Origin: Monosiga brevicollis MX1
Taxonomy: Eukaryota > Opisthokonta > Choanoflagellata > Craspedida > Salpingoecidae
Assembly (NCBI RefSeq): GCF_000002865.3
Contig: NW_001865075.1
Span: forward strand, 288,259-337,431
Direction: 5' to 3'
Length of the DNA: 49,173 nucleotides
Made by a program: the position numbers and the translations under genes. The notes beneath the pieces were generated by a model. It saw only the letters and a program-made list of their open reading frames with translations, was not told the origin of the DNA and searched no databases. Below, piece by piece: positions 24,599-37,741 of this stretch (position 1 is the stretch's first letter; each line of letters opens with the position of its first letter).

Positions 24599-27500
24599 AT
24601 GGGCCCCGATCATAAAGATCCCGCCCACGGCGAGCTCGCAGACGCTCGCCTTACCATACAGCGCCAAGCTTCTGAGCTGGCCCAGCTGCGCGAGGTTGGT
24701 ACCACCACTCCTCAGCGCACCCTCCCTCGTGAACAAGAAGGAGAAGGAGACCAACTTTGAGCTTCATGGCAACCCACCCTTACGATGGTCATCTGCATCG
24801 GAAACATCTGGTGTTAGGCATTGCAGAGCAAGACTGACACATTGCGCCTCGCCTCTGACCGTCATGCCGAGTCAGTTCATCATGCCTTGGGCTCTTTGCA
24901 CTTCGCGCTCGCCTTTCCGATATCATCCGCATGTCCATCCAGATACTCACCACCGCGGCCTGACCTGATTCGCTACCTTGACACACGCCACACAGAGAGC
25001 TGCAACAAGTTCGCGTGGAGCAACATGGCGCAGATCGTGCTGATTTGATCCAGCAGCTCACAGCTGCCATGGCGGCTCGCGAAGCTGCAGAGCGAGAGCT
25101 CGCGCCGCTACAAGAAGAGCTGCGCATTCTCAAAGCTCAGCAAGCTGGACAAGCATCCGGCGCAGTTCCGAGCATCTCCTTTGGTCCTCATGACGTTGGT
25201 GCCGCAGGAGCGCCCACAAATCAAATCCAACAGACCCTGCTTCAGGAAATGCTTGTCCTCAAGTGGAAAAACTCTCGGCTTCACGTCAAACTCGATCGCC
25301 TTCAGGCCGAAAATGTCCGCTTGCGCACTCAGGTTGGACTTGACCCCCGTTTCAGTTTGGCCTTGCATCAACTTTCTTCCCTTCGGGCTGCTCGGTTCTG
25401 CCTCTCATCCAACGCCTTCTCGCCTCTCCCGCACATACCCTCGTACTCGCACACTCTCTCAGCTGGAATCTAGTGAGCGACGTGAGGCCGCCACACCAAA
25501 GGCCGCCACCCAGCCACAGTCTACCGAGGCTGCTCCTTCGGGAGCTGTACAGGCCCGATTGGAAGACCTCGAGGGTGCCCTGGCTCTTGCTGATGCCTTG
25601 CGCCAGCAAGCCGAAGAGGCGCTGGCGCGCGAGCGCGAACGAGCTGATCGTCTTGATCACCGCTTACATGACAACCCCACCAAGGCCAGCAACACAACCC
25701 CAAGCGCTGCAGTTGCAACCACCGCCACCGATCGTGACGAACTAGAGGCCAAGTTGCGCTCGACTGAAGCTGAGCTCAAGACCCTGCAGGGTCTCAACGC
25801 CCAGCTCGAGGAAGCCGACCACTTGGCTACCAAGCGCCAAGAAGAGCTCCGCATGCTTCGCGATCAACTGCAACGTCAAACACGTCTTTTGGATGCGGTT
25901 CGTGCTTTGCTCGCCCACGCTTTGAGAATTATAAAGACCGCCTTCCACCTTGCCCGCCGTCCAACCTGCTCACGACACCTCCATTTCATGCCGGGCCAAC
26001 CCGTTTCTTCTCCTGATAGCTTGAGGCCGCAAACACGGATGGCAGTGCTGATGAGCTTTTAAAGGCGGATCCCAATCAGCTGGCTCGCGCCCTGCAACTG
26101 TCCCAGGAACATAGGGATATGTTGGATGATCAGCTACAAGCTGAACGAGCCGTTGCTTTAAAACTTGCCGAGGAGCTACGCCAAGCCCACCGCCAGGTAT
26201 GACTGCAACATCACTGTCAGCCTTAGTGATCAACCTGCTCATACGCATGCCTGTTCCTTCGCCACATATTCGGACTTGATCTGGACTCAACCACTAGGCG
26301 GAAGCCGCCAATGCCCGTCGGGAAGCCAACGATCAAGTCCTTCGTGCCCAAACCTCTCAGCTCGAGCGGTCTGTCTGATTCCCACTTTTTGCCGAAGAGA
26401 AAAGCAAGGGACACCCACAAAAACGTGCACCGTAGCAATCAAGTCTTGGTTGGCCACGGGCATGTGTTTTCAACTGACACTCGACGCCCTTGAACGCAAC
26501 CACTCGTTAGGCGCTTGCAAGATCGAACTGCCCCCGGCACCGGACAAACCACAAATACACACATGGAGAAGGTTTGGCCAATATTCTCGTCAATGCTGCC
26601 CCGATTGGCTCCAAAGGCATTCATGCGCTTGCAATCTCTCTTTTAGCTGTCCGCTCTAACCACCTGACTTTTGGACCATGTGTATCCGTCTCAACAGGAG
26701 CTAAAGGACCTGCATCTCCAACTGGATGATGTTGTCCAGCGCAACGCAGAACTCAATTCGCGCCTGCAAACGGCGCAGCACGCCGCGTATGTTTCTGAGA
26801 GCCAGGCGGCTCAGCCTCGATGGTTTGCTTGGAGTCGCGATTCAGAACTTGCGATGCTTGCCCTAGCCACATCTGACAATGTCTGCTATTGTGTGCTGGC
26901 TCTTGCTGCTCCATAGCCAAGCAGCCCAGACAGCCATTGCGGAGGAGAAGAGTCGAGCCAAAGCCTTACAACGCGAACTGGACCACTTGGACGACCAGCT
27001 GGCCTCAGCTACGCAAGGTGGCGATGTGGGCACCCAGGTTTGCACTTAATTTGGGCCTGACTTGAATCGTCAACGTCAAGTGCCTACCCCGTGACACATA
27101 AAATCCTTTTCGTACTTCGCCAAACTCAAGAGGTCACAAATCACTCGCTTTGTAGGCATTGCACAAAGAAAATGCACGCCTGCGGCATGCGCTCATCTCG
27201 TCGCGCGCACGCCAAGCACACCTCGAGGCTCAGCTGGAGCAGACTGACGTCATGGCTGCAGAAAGTGCCGGACTACAGCAGCGTCTGATCGCTGAGCGCG
27301 CTCGCGCAGATCGTCTTGATCATGCCATTGCAGGCGCCGGTGCCACATACGGCACAGCTGCTGAGCGCAACCGCTTGCTGGCCATGGAAGCTGCTGACGC
27401 AGCTGATGGCGATGCTAGTGCGAACAAAGAGGGGCATGAAGAGCCTCAAGCTACGCCCGAGAAGGCCAAAGTCTCCGAGGACCTTGCAAATGATACCGCC

Positions 27501-29987
27501 TCTACCGGCCCCCTACGCTCGCTGCTAGCTGCCACACGTTGGCAGCTAGCAGCTGCGCAAGGCCGCTTGTCTCGTTTGCGCGCACAAACCTTTGACGAGC
27601 GCAGCGCGCATGCCGACGAACGTCGGCGCTTGCAGCGGGACTTGGCTGCGTGCCAGGCAGACAATGCAACGCTGGCAGAGCGATTGTCTCAGCTTATGGC
27701 AGAAGCGTCTCATGACGCACTGCATCAACCTGCTTCAGCCCAAACCGTACGTTCGGCAGAAGCAACCCGCCAACTGCAGGAGAAACTCACGGCAGCTCGC
27801 CAGGAAGCCAGTGCTGCACGGGATGCCAACCACAGTGCCAACGCACGCACGCTGGAGGTTGCTCGCGAACTAGGTCAGACCAAGGCTCAACTGGCCGAGG
27901 TGCGCGACAGGGCAGCCTCGCGACCCGGCTCAAGCCGTGGAGGGGACACCTCCAAGGATGCCATGGCACGCCAGGAACTACACCGTACTGCCGAGCGCAA
28001 TGCAGTGCTGGAAGCAGAGATTGCTGAGCTGCGACAGCAAAACGCTCAAAATGTGGGAACTCCTGCCCATACTCCCTCTTTTGCGCCTGGTAAAGCAAGC
28101 GCAGCGATCGCAGTCGGCACTGACGAATTACCAGCCCGGACGAGAGGATTGGAGACGGAGGTTGACAATCTGCGCCGTCAGCTTGAGACGGCGCGCGACC
28201 GCGCGGCTGCTGAAAGAACTGAGACCCACGAACAACAAGCTCGCTTGGAAGCTGAGCTGGCGGCAAGCGCACAGCATATCGAGGATCTTCAACGCCGTTT
28301 GCGCGCACAGCGTACGGGCAGTAGTCAGCCTCCAAGCGATCTTGAAATCAAGCTTGAAGATGCCCTGGCGCGCCTCCAGGAGCTGCGCGCTGAAAACGAT
28401 CGCTTGCGCGAACAGCAACGAAGGCGCGTGTTTGAGAAGCGCTCGGCGGCCATGGATGCACTGCGGCGAGCCCGTGGTCATTCACGCGCCTCCATTTCTG
28501 CAGCCCAAGACGTGTTGTCAGAGGCCGCGGCCCGCCGCGAGAAGGAAGGCGGTCGCGCCAACACACATTACCATGAACACAGCGAGATGGTCTTGGAGAC
28601 AGTCCGCTCCACTGATCAAGACATCGAGCACGCCTTGACTATTCTAGAGGAGGACGTGACCATCGACACTGCGGGCAACCCGCACGACGGTCATGAGGAG
28701 GAGAATGACCATCTTCGACGCACGTTGAAGTGCAAGGAAACAGAGATCTACGAGCTGGAGATTCGTGAACGCCGCCACCGCCGTCGAAAGCCCAAACACG
28801 AGAGCGACGAGCTGGAAGAGGCGCGTCGCTCGTACAACGAGGCCCTGCAAGCTTTGGATATCCTGACCGAAGAAAACGCCCGCATGGCCGAAGCCATGGA
28901 CAAGCAGCGGGCTCGGTTTGAGGAGGAGCTGGCTCGCGTGCGTGCTGAAAAGTCACGCCTGGAGGATTCCTTGGTGGAGGAGCGAACCATTGTGCAGCGA
29001 GAGCGTGCGGCACCCAATAATGAAGCCGAGCTCCAGCGCACAATTGGACTCAAAGATCAGAGCTTAGCCTTGCTTGAGCAGCGGCTGCGAGCCCTAGAAG
29101 CGGATAATGCCGACCTGACAGCGCAGGTGGACGCAGCAGCTGCACGTCGACGGGCAGCTGAGGATCGTTTGACTGAACTTCAGGCACAGCTTGACGCTGA
29201 GCGTGCCAAAAATGCTGCCTTGGAAACTGAGCGCGATAACCTAAAGCGCCATGCGGATGATGTGGCGCACCAGGAGCGCCACCGAAGTGACGCGAGTCGG
29301 GCCCGTGAGGACGAGCAGGCACGAGAATTGGCGCGCGAGAAGGACCTGAATCGTGAGTTGGAAAAACATCTCCGTTTGGCTGAGGATGACATTCGGCGTT
29401 TATCTCAAGCCCTAGATTCAGCCTCTCGAGATCGCAGTCAGCTGACCGAGGACCTGCGAGCTGGCGAGGCGCTACAAAGCAAGCTGGATGATGCACAGGT
29501 TGGGTGCCTTGGCTCATTTCTCGGTGTCAAGAGCGCCAGGTGTGGCAGACTGGACTGGTGCTCAACTCACACCTGTGCTTGAATGTGTATGTGATGGGCC
29601 GTTTAATAGGCCAAGTGTGATGAATTGCAGGCAAAGAACGATGCACTCACCCGCGAGCTCGCCGATCGTGAGCGCGCCCTCCGTGACGCCCAACGCCAGG
29701 TAAATTAGAGCTCTCACTCGTACAGATGAACACATGAACCTCTCACGGCTTGTGGATGCGTCAACTTAGACACGCGATGTAGACGGTGAAATGGACGCTC
29801 TTCAGCAGCGCCTTCGTGCAAGTGAGGCGGATCGCAACGACCTTTCGCGAGAGAATTCCAAGCTCCGCCGCGATTTGAACGATCGTGATGAGGAGATTGC
29901 TCGCCTCAAGCAACGCATTCGCGAGGTACGTCACTCATAGACAAAGCTACGTTTATATTGGCCTGTTGAGAGCATCCATCCTCCTCT

Positions 29988-30050
<63 letters not shown>

Positions 30051-32384
30051 TTCTCTCCTCTCCCTCTCCCTCTTCCTCTCCCTCTCCTTCTCTTGGTCAA
30101 AGCTACTGCCATTGACTTGACCTTTCGTGTTTTGGCTGGCACACATAGCTTGAAGACGAGCTGGATGCCTTGCGTCACCTTCTGGCTCAGCTATTAGGCA
30201 TTCCAGTGTCACAGGTCACTATTCCATACTTGAAAAGCTTGGGGCCTCTTATTCCCGTGGATCGTGCCAAGAAGCAGGTTTGTCCTAGGCGATGAGTACT
30301 CTTCATGCCCTTGATCTTTGGCAGACACTTTTTCACTGTCTTCGGACTGCCTCTTTATGTTCCCCGCGCGACTTACAAACATCAGTTTGGTCAGGAGGCG
30401 CAGCCGGCAATTTCACCACGCCAGCAAGAACTGCTTGAGCGCCTCAAGCAACCTGAAGAAAACGGCTCGGCCAGTCGTGCCTCCGTATCTTCCATGAGGT
30501 GGGTATGCATTAGGCCTATCCCTGGTACCTAGGAACGAGCTTACCGGCCGTGTTTGCTTAGCTTTGGGCCAGTCGAGGGTGGTCGGCAAGATCCTCGTCG
30601 CTCAGCAGCGTCACGCTTGGGGCGGCCTGACTCGTGGTCTCGCGCTGGGAACAACGGAGCAAGTGCCGGCCCAGAGGGACACTCTCCGATGCACGGCTCG
30701 CGTAGCCTGCATGCCTCTGGGCATGGGCCCGGTGCTGCTGAGCGTCGTGGTCCTCACATGGGCCCATCTCGCTCGGCGTCTACGGGTGATCGCCCCCGCC
30801 GATACATTGCCATCTACGACCATGAACCGGATGCCGCCGCTCAGCCCGGGTATGTAATTGAGGCTTGCATCGTTGGCTGATGGAGCGCCTGTTTCTCAAC
30901 TACGATCGCTTTATTGTTGCTTTGTGCTGCAATTTGATCAGGGAGATTCCAATGCGCGCGTCGGACGCTGTCACACTTTTAGGCCCTCCTCGACCGGATG
31001 GGCTGGTGGAAGTCCGCATTAACAATGCCCGTGGCCTGGTGCCTTATGATTACCTTGAGCCCATGAACTCGCCCTACCAGACGCCTCGCACCCACCTCTT
31101 GGGCCAGATGGCAAGTCCACGAGACATGACACGCGGCGGGTACGTTAATTTGATCAGATCACAGGCGTGCTTTGTCGCGTCAACGCCGCTCCATGCTGCC
31201 TCGTGATTGCATTGCTGTCTTGCCCTCGGCCCTTAACCTTCTCGTGTCGTATCGTATCTCTGCATTGCATCCGAGTAGGGACCGAGGTGGGGCACGATCC
31301 GCACACCTAGCCGGTGCCTCCAAGCAGATGGTCGCAAAGCTGGACTATGATCCGCGTCGCGATGGCACAAACACCACAATTCCCGTTGAGGACCAGCTGC
31401 CCTTGCGCCGAGGCGATCGCTTGCTGGTCAATGTGGGCGGTCGTAGCCGGCCCGATGGTTTTGTCAGAGCTCAGGTGTGCTTGCAGAATATGCTCCTCTG
31501 TGGCCCTGTTTACTCGTGTGTGTACTTGCACGCCTCTCCGGCCCTGATCCCGTGTTCGCGGCCCGGTGCATAGTCGGAGGAGGGTGATTCGGGATTTGTC
31601 CCACTGGCCTTCCTCACGGATGGGGGCAGTGGCTTACATCGAGCCCGGACATTGCTTCCAGAGCGGTCAGTGAGCGACCGATCCAATCAGGCCGTCTCTT
31701 CAGACGCGTCTGGCCATGCTTGGCATGATGCCGCGGATGATGCTGCAGTGCTTACTCGGGGGGTTTGGCTTTGATAGAACGGGAGAGTCTTATCAAGGCA
31801 TGCTTGGTGGCATTGAGCGTCCTGAAGAGCACACTTCATCGGGTCATGCTCGTCGACCAGGCCAGCGGACGCTTTTGTCACAGCGCGATGTGTTGCCCAT
31901 GGCACCCGAACCTACCCACCTAGAGCAGGATGAGCCAACGATGGCAGACTCGGTGCAAATGCGCCCAACTCAAGGCCGTAAGATGATGCCTCTTCAAGAC
32001 GAGGCGATTTGTCACCCTGGGTGGGCCGCTTGGGCATTCGACCTGGGATTCTGTGTGTTTCCGTGCTCGCCTCACTGTAGCTATGCATAGGGTTGGGTCG
32101 TCCCAAGTCTTTGGTTGCCTCCGACACTCCCTTGAACAATGGGCTCACACGCGATGCCGTCGACGCGGAGCTTGGACCTGCACCTCGTCAAAAACGACGT
32201 GCGTTATTCGCTCTCAGCAAGGGCTGGCTTTGCAGCATTCAAGCGGGACCAATTCTTTGTGCCCCATCTCATGACCAATACTGTTCCCATTTTTTATTTT
32301 ATTTTTTATTTTATTTTTTTTTTTATGATTGTAGGCATGTTCGGCCTAATTTCGACGACGAGCGACCGTTATCAGCCCTCATAG
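24599..32384 (+). CDS. RIM-binding-protein-like coiled-coil protein with two C-terminal SH3 domains
   Basis: Well-supported exons: 24599-24694, 25000-25332, 25463-25897, 26020-26196, 26298-26368, 26511-26571, 26698-26786, 26917-27037, 27156-29498 (781 codons), 29631-29699, 29770-29925, 30149-30277, 30386-30498, 30562-30849, 30942-31139, 31279-31474 and 31574-31665 or longer. They give about 1,655 residues before an uncertain C-terminus that probably ends at 32384. Residues 1 to about 1350 are almost continuous coiled coil, rich in Glu, Arg, Ala, Gln and Leu. A Ser/Pro/Gly linker follows, then two SH3 domains. The first begins RYIAIYDHEPDAA and ends GLVPYDYLEPM. The second begins MVAKLDYDPRRDG and ends SGFVPLAFL. 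The MVA-DYDPR start, the long n-Src-like insert and the Asp-Gly-Phe core match the last SH3 domains of RIM-binding proteins, which link active-zone scaffolds to calcium channels in animals. No FN3 domain is visible. The ATG at 24599 follows an in-frame stop, but an exon in the gap is possible. Confidence 0.78.
29991..30095. repeat. (CT)n array inside an intron of the RIM-BP-like gene
   Basis: The pyrimidine tract occupies the intron between exons ending at 29925 and starting at 30149, so it may also act as an extended polypyrimidine tract. Confidence 0.95.
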
Positions 32385-33108
32385 AAACGACTTCCGACCT
32401 TGCCTTTGGGGTGACGGCTCTTCGCATGGACCAGAAGGAAAATGTCCGAGGTGTTTATTCTCTGGCCTGGCCGCTCGCCTCGTTTGCTCTTGAGATCGAA
32501 TTCCGGAAAAGGCCGTCTAGACTCTTCAATAGTGGACTCGTTTCATTCTTGACATTTGAATTGAGATTGAATAGGGTTTGTTTCAGTCGTGCGAGTTAAA
32601 CTCTCTGTTAGCGTCAAACCTGACACGCTCCATCCTGTGGTGACTCATGAGAGAGGGCGCGACAGCCTACACCGAATGGACAAAGTTATTCTATGTCATG
32701 TCAAGACAAGACCAGCTGATATCAGAGATCGCGCCGACCTTATAAAGTACGAACATCTTTTCCATGATCACGCAAGTCTATCCTGCGTGCGAGGTTCAAG
32801 GCTTCAGCTCGATGTCCCGATGGTCACAATGCATGTAGCGATGATTTTTCGAACTTTACATTTTCAACTAAATTCATCGTAATTTTTTTGCAATTTCTAT
32901 CATATTAAATTTTTCATGATTCACATGTCAATCACACAACAATATGGTGCAAAGGTTCGACTATCCGTCGGCCTTGCATGTTTGAACACGCCAAAAGAAT
33001 GTTCTTAGTAAGCACGAGTCGCGGTCTCGAGGAATATGATTTTGTTATTAATGTTAACATGTCTAATTGTAGTTGTTTACATCGAGAGAGAATGCGCTTG
33101 ATGCATTG
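32385..33108. other. Convergent spacer with AT-rich island
   Basis: This spacer lies between the probable end of the RIM-BP-like gene and the stop of the unassigned minus-strand gene. Positions of about 32870-32945 are markedly AT-rich, with T8 and TTTTTCAT motifs. An alternative reading of the RIM-BP-like 3' end would run to 32599. No independent gene is seen. Confidence 0.55.
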
Positions 33109-34435
<1,327 letters not shown>

Positions 34436-35634
34436 GGAGCAAGGGATGTTGAGGTGAGTTTTGCTTCGAGGAGCTGTAGAGCCGCAAAGGTAGAGTAGGC
34501 GGATTGAGAGGGAGGCATTATTTGCGTTGAGCAGCGCAATCGTACCCCGCATTATGTGCCAGGAGATAGGTGACAAATGCCATTTGCTTGTGGCTGTCCA
34601 CCTGTCCCATTCATGTCGGAAAGGGTGAGGCATGCGTGCATGAGCACCGGCGCGTGGGCCAAAATGGCGAAGATGAACCTACGTGTAGATGTGTAATGTA
34701 GCCAAATTTTGAAAAAATGCTGAGGATGTGACGGTAACTGGCCTAGTCAAATCAAGTCCACACAGGGCGGCGATCAAGCAGCAGCACATGGGTTGAGTGG
34801 GGCTCGAGCGTCAGAGCGGGTCTGCGTCCGCGTATGAGACTGACCCGACCATCAATGTTGGCAATCATGACGGCGTGCTTGGTATCATTGTGCTGGTAAA
34901 AGTCGAGCACCTCCATCATGCCGAAGCCGTCAAGCTTTCAGTTCCGTCCCTTCACCGCATGATCACCCGCGGGCCGTCCGCACCTAGATGCGCTGACACT
35001 TTTTTTTCGCAGCGAAAGCAGACTCAACAGTCTATTATAACGCTTCTCAATACAACCATTGACCATAACGGCTCATGGAGATAGAGGAGCAACGGGGCAG
35101 GCTGAGAGAAGTCTCCGTACGCCGCTACACCACTGCCTACAAATGCAGGGCACGCTGCCCTTGCCACCCCTGAATGCAGCGCGCGTCCGTCCGTCCCGCG
35201 CAGAACCGCTCACAGCCGTCTGACCGGTAAATGCTGACAATTTGCCACATGGAATGTCAGAAAGTTTTATGGGGAATCAATTCGACATGACATGGCTGGC
35301 GCAATGCGAACAGCAGCGTTGGGAAGAACACGGGGAGAGAAAGAGAAGACACCAAGGTTTGACGGCGAACTAATACTCAAGAGCGAGACAAAGATGAACA
35401 AGGATAGAGGGAACAAAAGACAAGAAAAAAAAAAGCAAACAAAACCAGGCAGGAGGCAAGACATCACGGGAAAGAAACAAACAAGGTCGGGGCATACATT
35501 GGGTCACCATTTGTGACGACCAACAGACAAGCCCTTGACAAGAAATGATCCACCAAGTGGCTCCAGGTGCCGGGGCGGGCCAGTCGGTGCTGGCTGGGGG
35601 GGGGGGTATGCAGGTTGTTTTAGGTTGTCGTCGT
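34436..35634. other. Region with no firm gene; one orphan exon-like segment
   Basis: This lies between two minus-strand genes. Apart from the exon-like stretch at 34845-34919 I see no supported coding sequence. It should include the promoter of the unassigned gene and the 3' UTR of the RNase T2 gene. A run of G lies at about 35597-35606. Confidence 0.5.
34845..34919 (-). CDS. Orphan exon-like segment, 25 codons
   Basis: On the minus strand two consecutive ATG codons (34919 and 34916) open 25 codons (MMEVLDFYQHNDTK through IANIDGR) that end exactly at a good GTCAGT donor in phase 0. The composition is protein-like. I could not connect it in phase to the downstream unassigned gene, so it may be the first exon of another model, an alternative start, or chance. 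Confidence 0.25.
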
Positions 35635-36724
35635 TTACATGCGGATCTTCTTGAGACCATTGCTGCTGTTGGGGCAGTCGATCTTGTTGAACGACTGCGG
35701 GGATTCAAAAACGGGGATGAGCCACAGCATGCGAGCCGAAGTTTTGGATTGTGTGCATGCAAGCGTGCACGGGCCAACGCTTTCAAGACGCAGGCACAAG
35801 CACAAGCACAGACACGGACACACCTTGTCAAAGCAGTTGTCGGTCTGGCCGTTGCTCACAACCTCGCTGTAGAGGTTAAGGGCAGTCTCAAAATACTTGA
35901 GCTCGACCAGGCCGGTGCAGGTACCTGTGGCGAGCGATGGTCCAGCAAAAAAAAAAAAAAAAAAAAAACCGAAAGTGGGACAAGACTCAAAATGAATCTC
36001 AATCATCCTGGCCAAGCCAAGCAAGCTGTTCATGTGCAGCTTGGGTCGCCACGGGCAGAGACAGGTGCGTACCGTGCTTGGACCACTCGTGAGCCCACTA
36101 TCAGATGAAGCAAGAGACAAGACGGGCCGGAAGCCATGAGAAAGGGATACAGTATGAGCATGTGCGTGGGTGCAAGCCGTGCACGTACAAAGTCTTCGTT
36201 GCCGTTGTTGCCGACGCACGAGGGCCAGTCTGATTCCATCTGGGTGCGAATGGGCTTGAGGAGATTCACGTCAAAGGCAGAGCCGTTGCACTCTTGAGCC
36301 CACTGCATGAGGGAGAGGCGCACAAGACACATCGTCAGCAAAGTATTTGGGCGAGGTTGGAAGGCGACGAAGACTGCATGCTCAAAGGCACGAATTGCTG
36401 AGGAATGGGCGACGGGTCAGGATACGAACCTGAGGCCAGAGGCCGTGGATGGTGAGCTGGCCATCACAGACTTGAAGGCGCAGCAGGTAATAGTCGTCCG
36501 ACTGCCGAGTGCAAGTTTATGCAACACCCCAGCCAAGTGTGAGCGGGAAAAGGAGGCAAGAGCGCCACAATGCTCTGCGTTCATCTTCTCCTCCATTAGC
36601 GCTCTCTAACGCCAGGATCGATTCGCCGTCCATCAAGTCTTTAAGCAGGGAGGGATCGTCTTACCGAGGCAGCGACCGCGGCAACAAGGGCCAGGACGCA
36701 AAGGGCAAGACGACCAGCAGCCAT
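35635..36724 (-). CDS. Secreted RNase T2 family ribonuclease, short form
   Basis: Six exons in transcript order: 36724-36665, 36501-36430, 36302-36189, 36097-36073, 35924-35824 and 35694-35635. In phase they give 143 residues. The first exon is a signal peptide (LALCVLALVAAVAAS). Both conserved active-site segments are present. CAS-I is LTIHGLWPQ (residues of about 36-44), with the first catalytic His. CAS-II is FWAHEWSKHGTC (about 82-93), with the second His and the Glu. RNase T2 enzymes cut single-stranded RNA to 2',3'-cyclic then 3'-phosphates in acidic compartments or outside the cell. The enzyme may serve nutrient scavenging or lysosomal RNA turnover (inference). It is well below the usual 200-250 residues: the N-terminal WPP...C segment before CAS-I and most of the region after CAS-II are reduced. 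The C-terminus keeps only KIDCPNSS and a basic end. A skipped exon cannot be excluded, but the introns offer little open sequence. Confidence 0.85.
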
Positions 36725-37741
36725 GACACCTGATGAAGGCAAGCAGCGGTTGTGTTTGACAGGTGCAAAAGACCAACGGCAGTGAGATGAACATGCATGG
36801 CGTGGTAACGATGCGGCTGCCTCTTCCTCGGCTAGGGACGGCAGGTGCACTGTACCGGTTTGATCAATCAAATCTCTTTGGAACAACGACGGCGAGCAGC
36901 TCGGATCAAGCAGCAGCAACAAGATATCGAGGGTCGGAAAATGCAGACCGCGGTGCCGCGAGCTGCCATAGAGGCGTGGTGGCGGCGGTCGTGGTACTTG
37001 TTGCTGCACATGCTCTAGAAGATGTCGACGGATCTGAGGTTTATGAAGATGTTTGGATAGAACATGCAGATCTATTAAGGAAGAATGTGTAATTTTATGT
37101 ACATTAATATTAAGTAATCGACTAAGATAAGTGAGTTATAGTTGTCCGTTTCACTCTACCCGCGGGTTAAGCAACCAGTCCACCTTGGAGGGACTTGCAC
37201 ACTTGGACACCTTGTGTGCTTGGCGGGCGTTGCATCATCAATGCTCCATAAAGTGTGTAAAACATTACGCTATCGTTAAGCTTACAAGCCAAATCGCTCT
37301 TCAGCCAGCTCGTTCACTTGCCCCCTCCAAGTTAAACTGAATGGTGTTGAAAAAGGAGGGGTAAGTTTAATAATCGTGTTGCCAACCAAACCAGTCGTCA
37401 GGATTTTATCTGACATTCAACTTGGTTCAAACTGCGTGTGTGTGTTTTTCAAATTTTTCTCTCTCTCTCTCTCTCTTTTTTTTTTTTTTTTTTTTTTTTT
37501 CGAGGATCTCGTGACGCTTGTTGGGGGACGCGGGGACGTTGAGCGGTCTGCGTCTTGGCTTTGGTCGGGGTGTATGTGTGGAGGGGGTGACGGCGAGTTC
37601 TTGCACGTCAAGTAAGAAGGGTGAGACTTTGTGTGCCATCGGTGGAAAGGGGGGGGGAGCGTGTGAGGCGAGGCGAAGCAGGCACACTCCCATCTTTGAG
37701 CTCCTCCTGACTTGCGCGCGCGCACACGCGCGACGACCAAC
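36725..37741. other. Divergent intergenic region with AT-rich island and T/CT tract
   Basis: This separates the RNase T2 start (-) from the ZC2HC1-type start (+). An AT-rich island spans about 37030-37140 (TTAATATTAA near its centre), and a CT then poly-T tract spans 37458-37500. No gene is supported. Confidence 0.6.

Noticed and set aside
25181-26062. Alternative long frame overlapping RIM-BP-like exons
   Set aside because: It contains the true exon 25463-25897, but its flanks read through introns; the phase-0 exon chain with coiled-coil character is better.
32937-32970. Possible tRNA T-arm (GGTTCGACTATCC)
   Set aside because: No matching D-arm, anticodon arm or acceptor stem could be found around it.
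35940-35970. Poly-A run as a processed-pseudogene tail
   Set aside because: It lies within an intron of the RNase T2 gene with no intron-free coding copy beside it.
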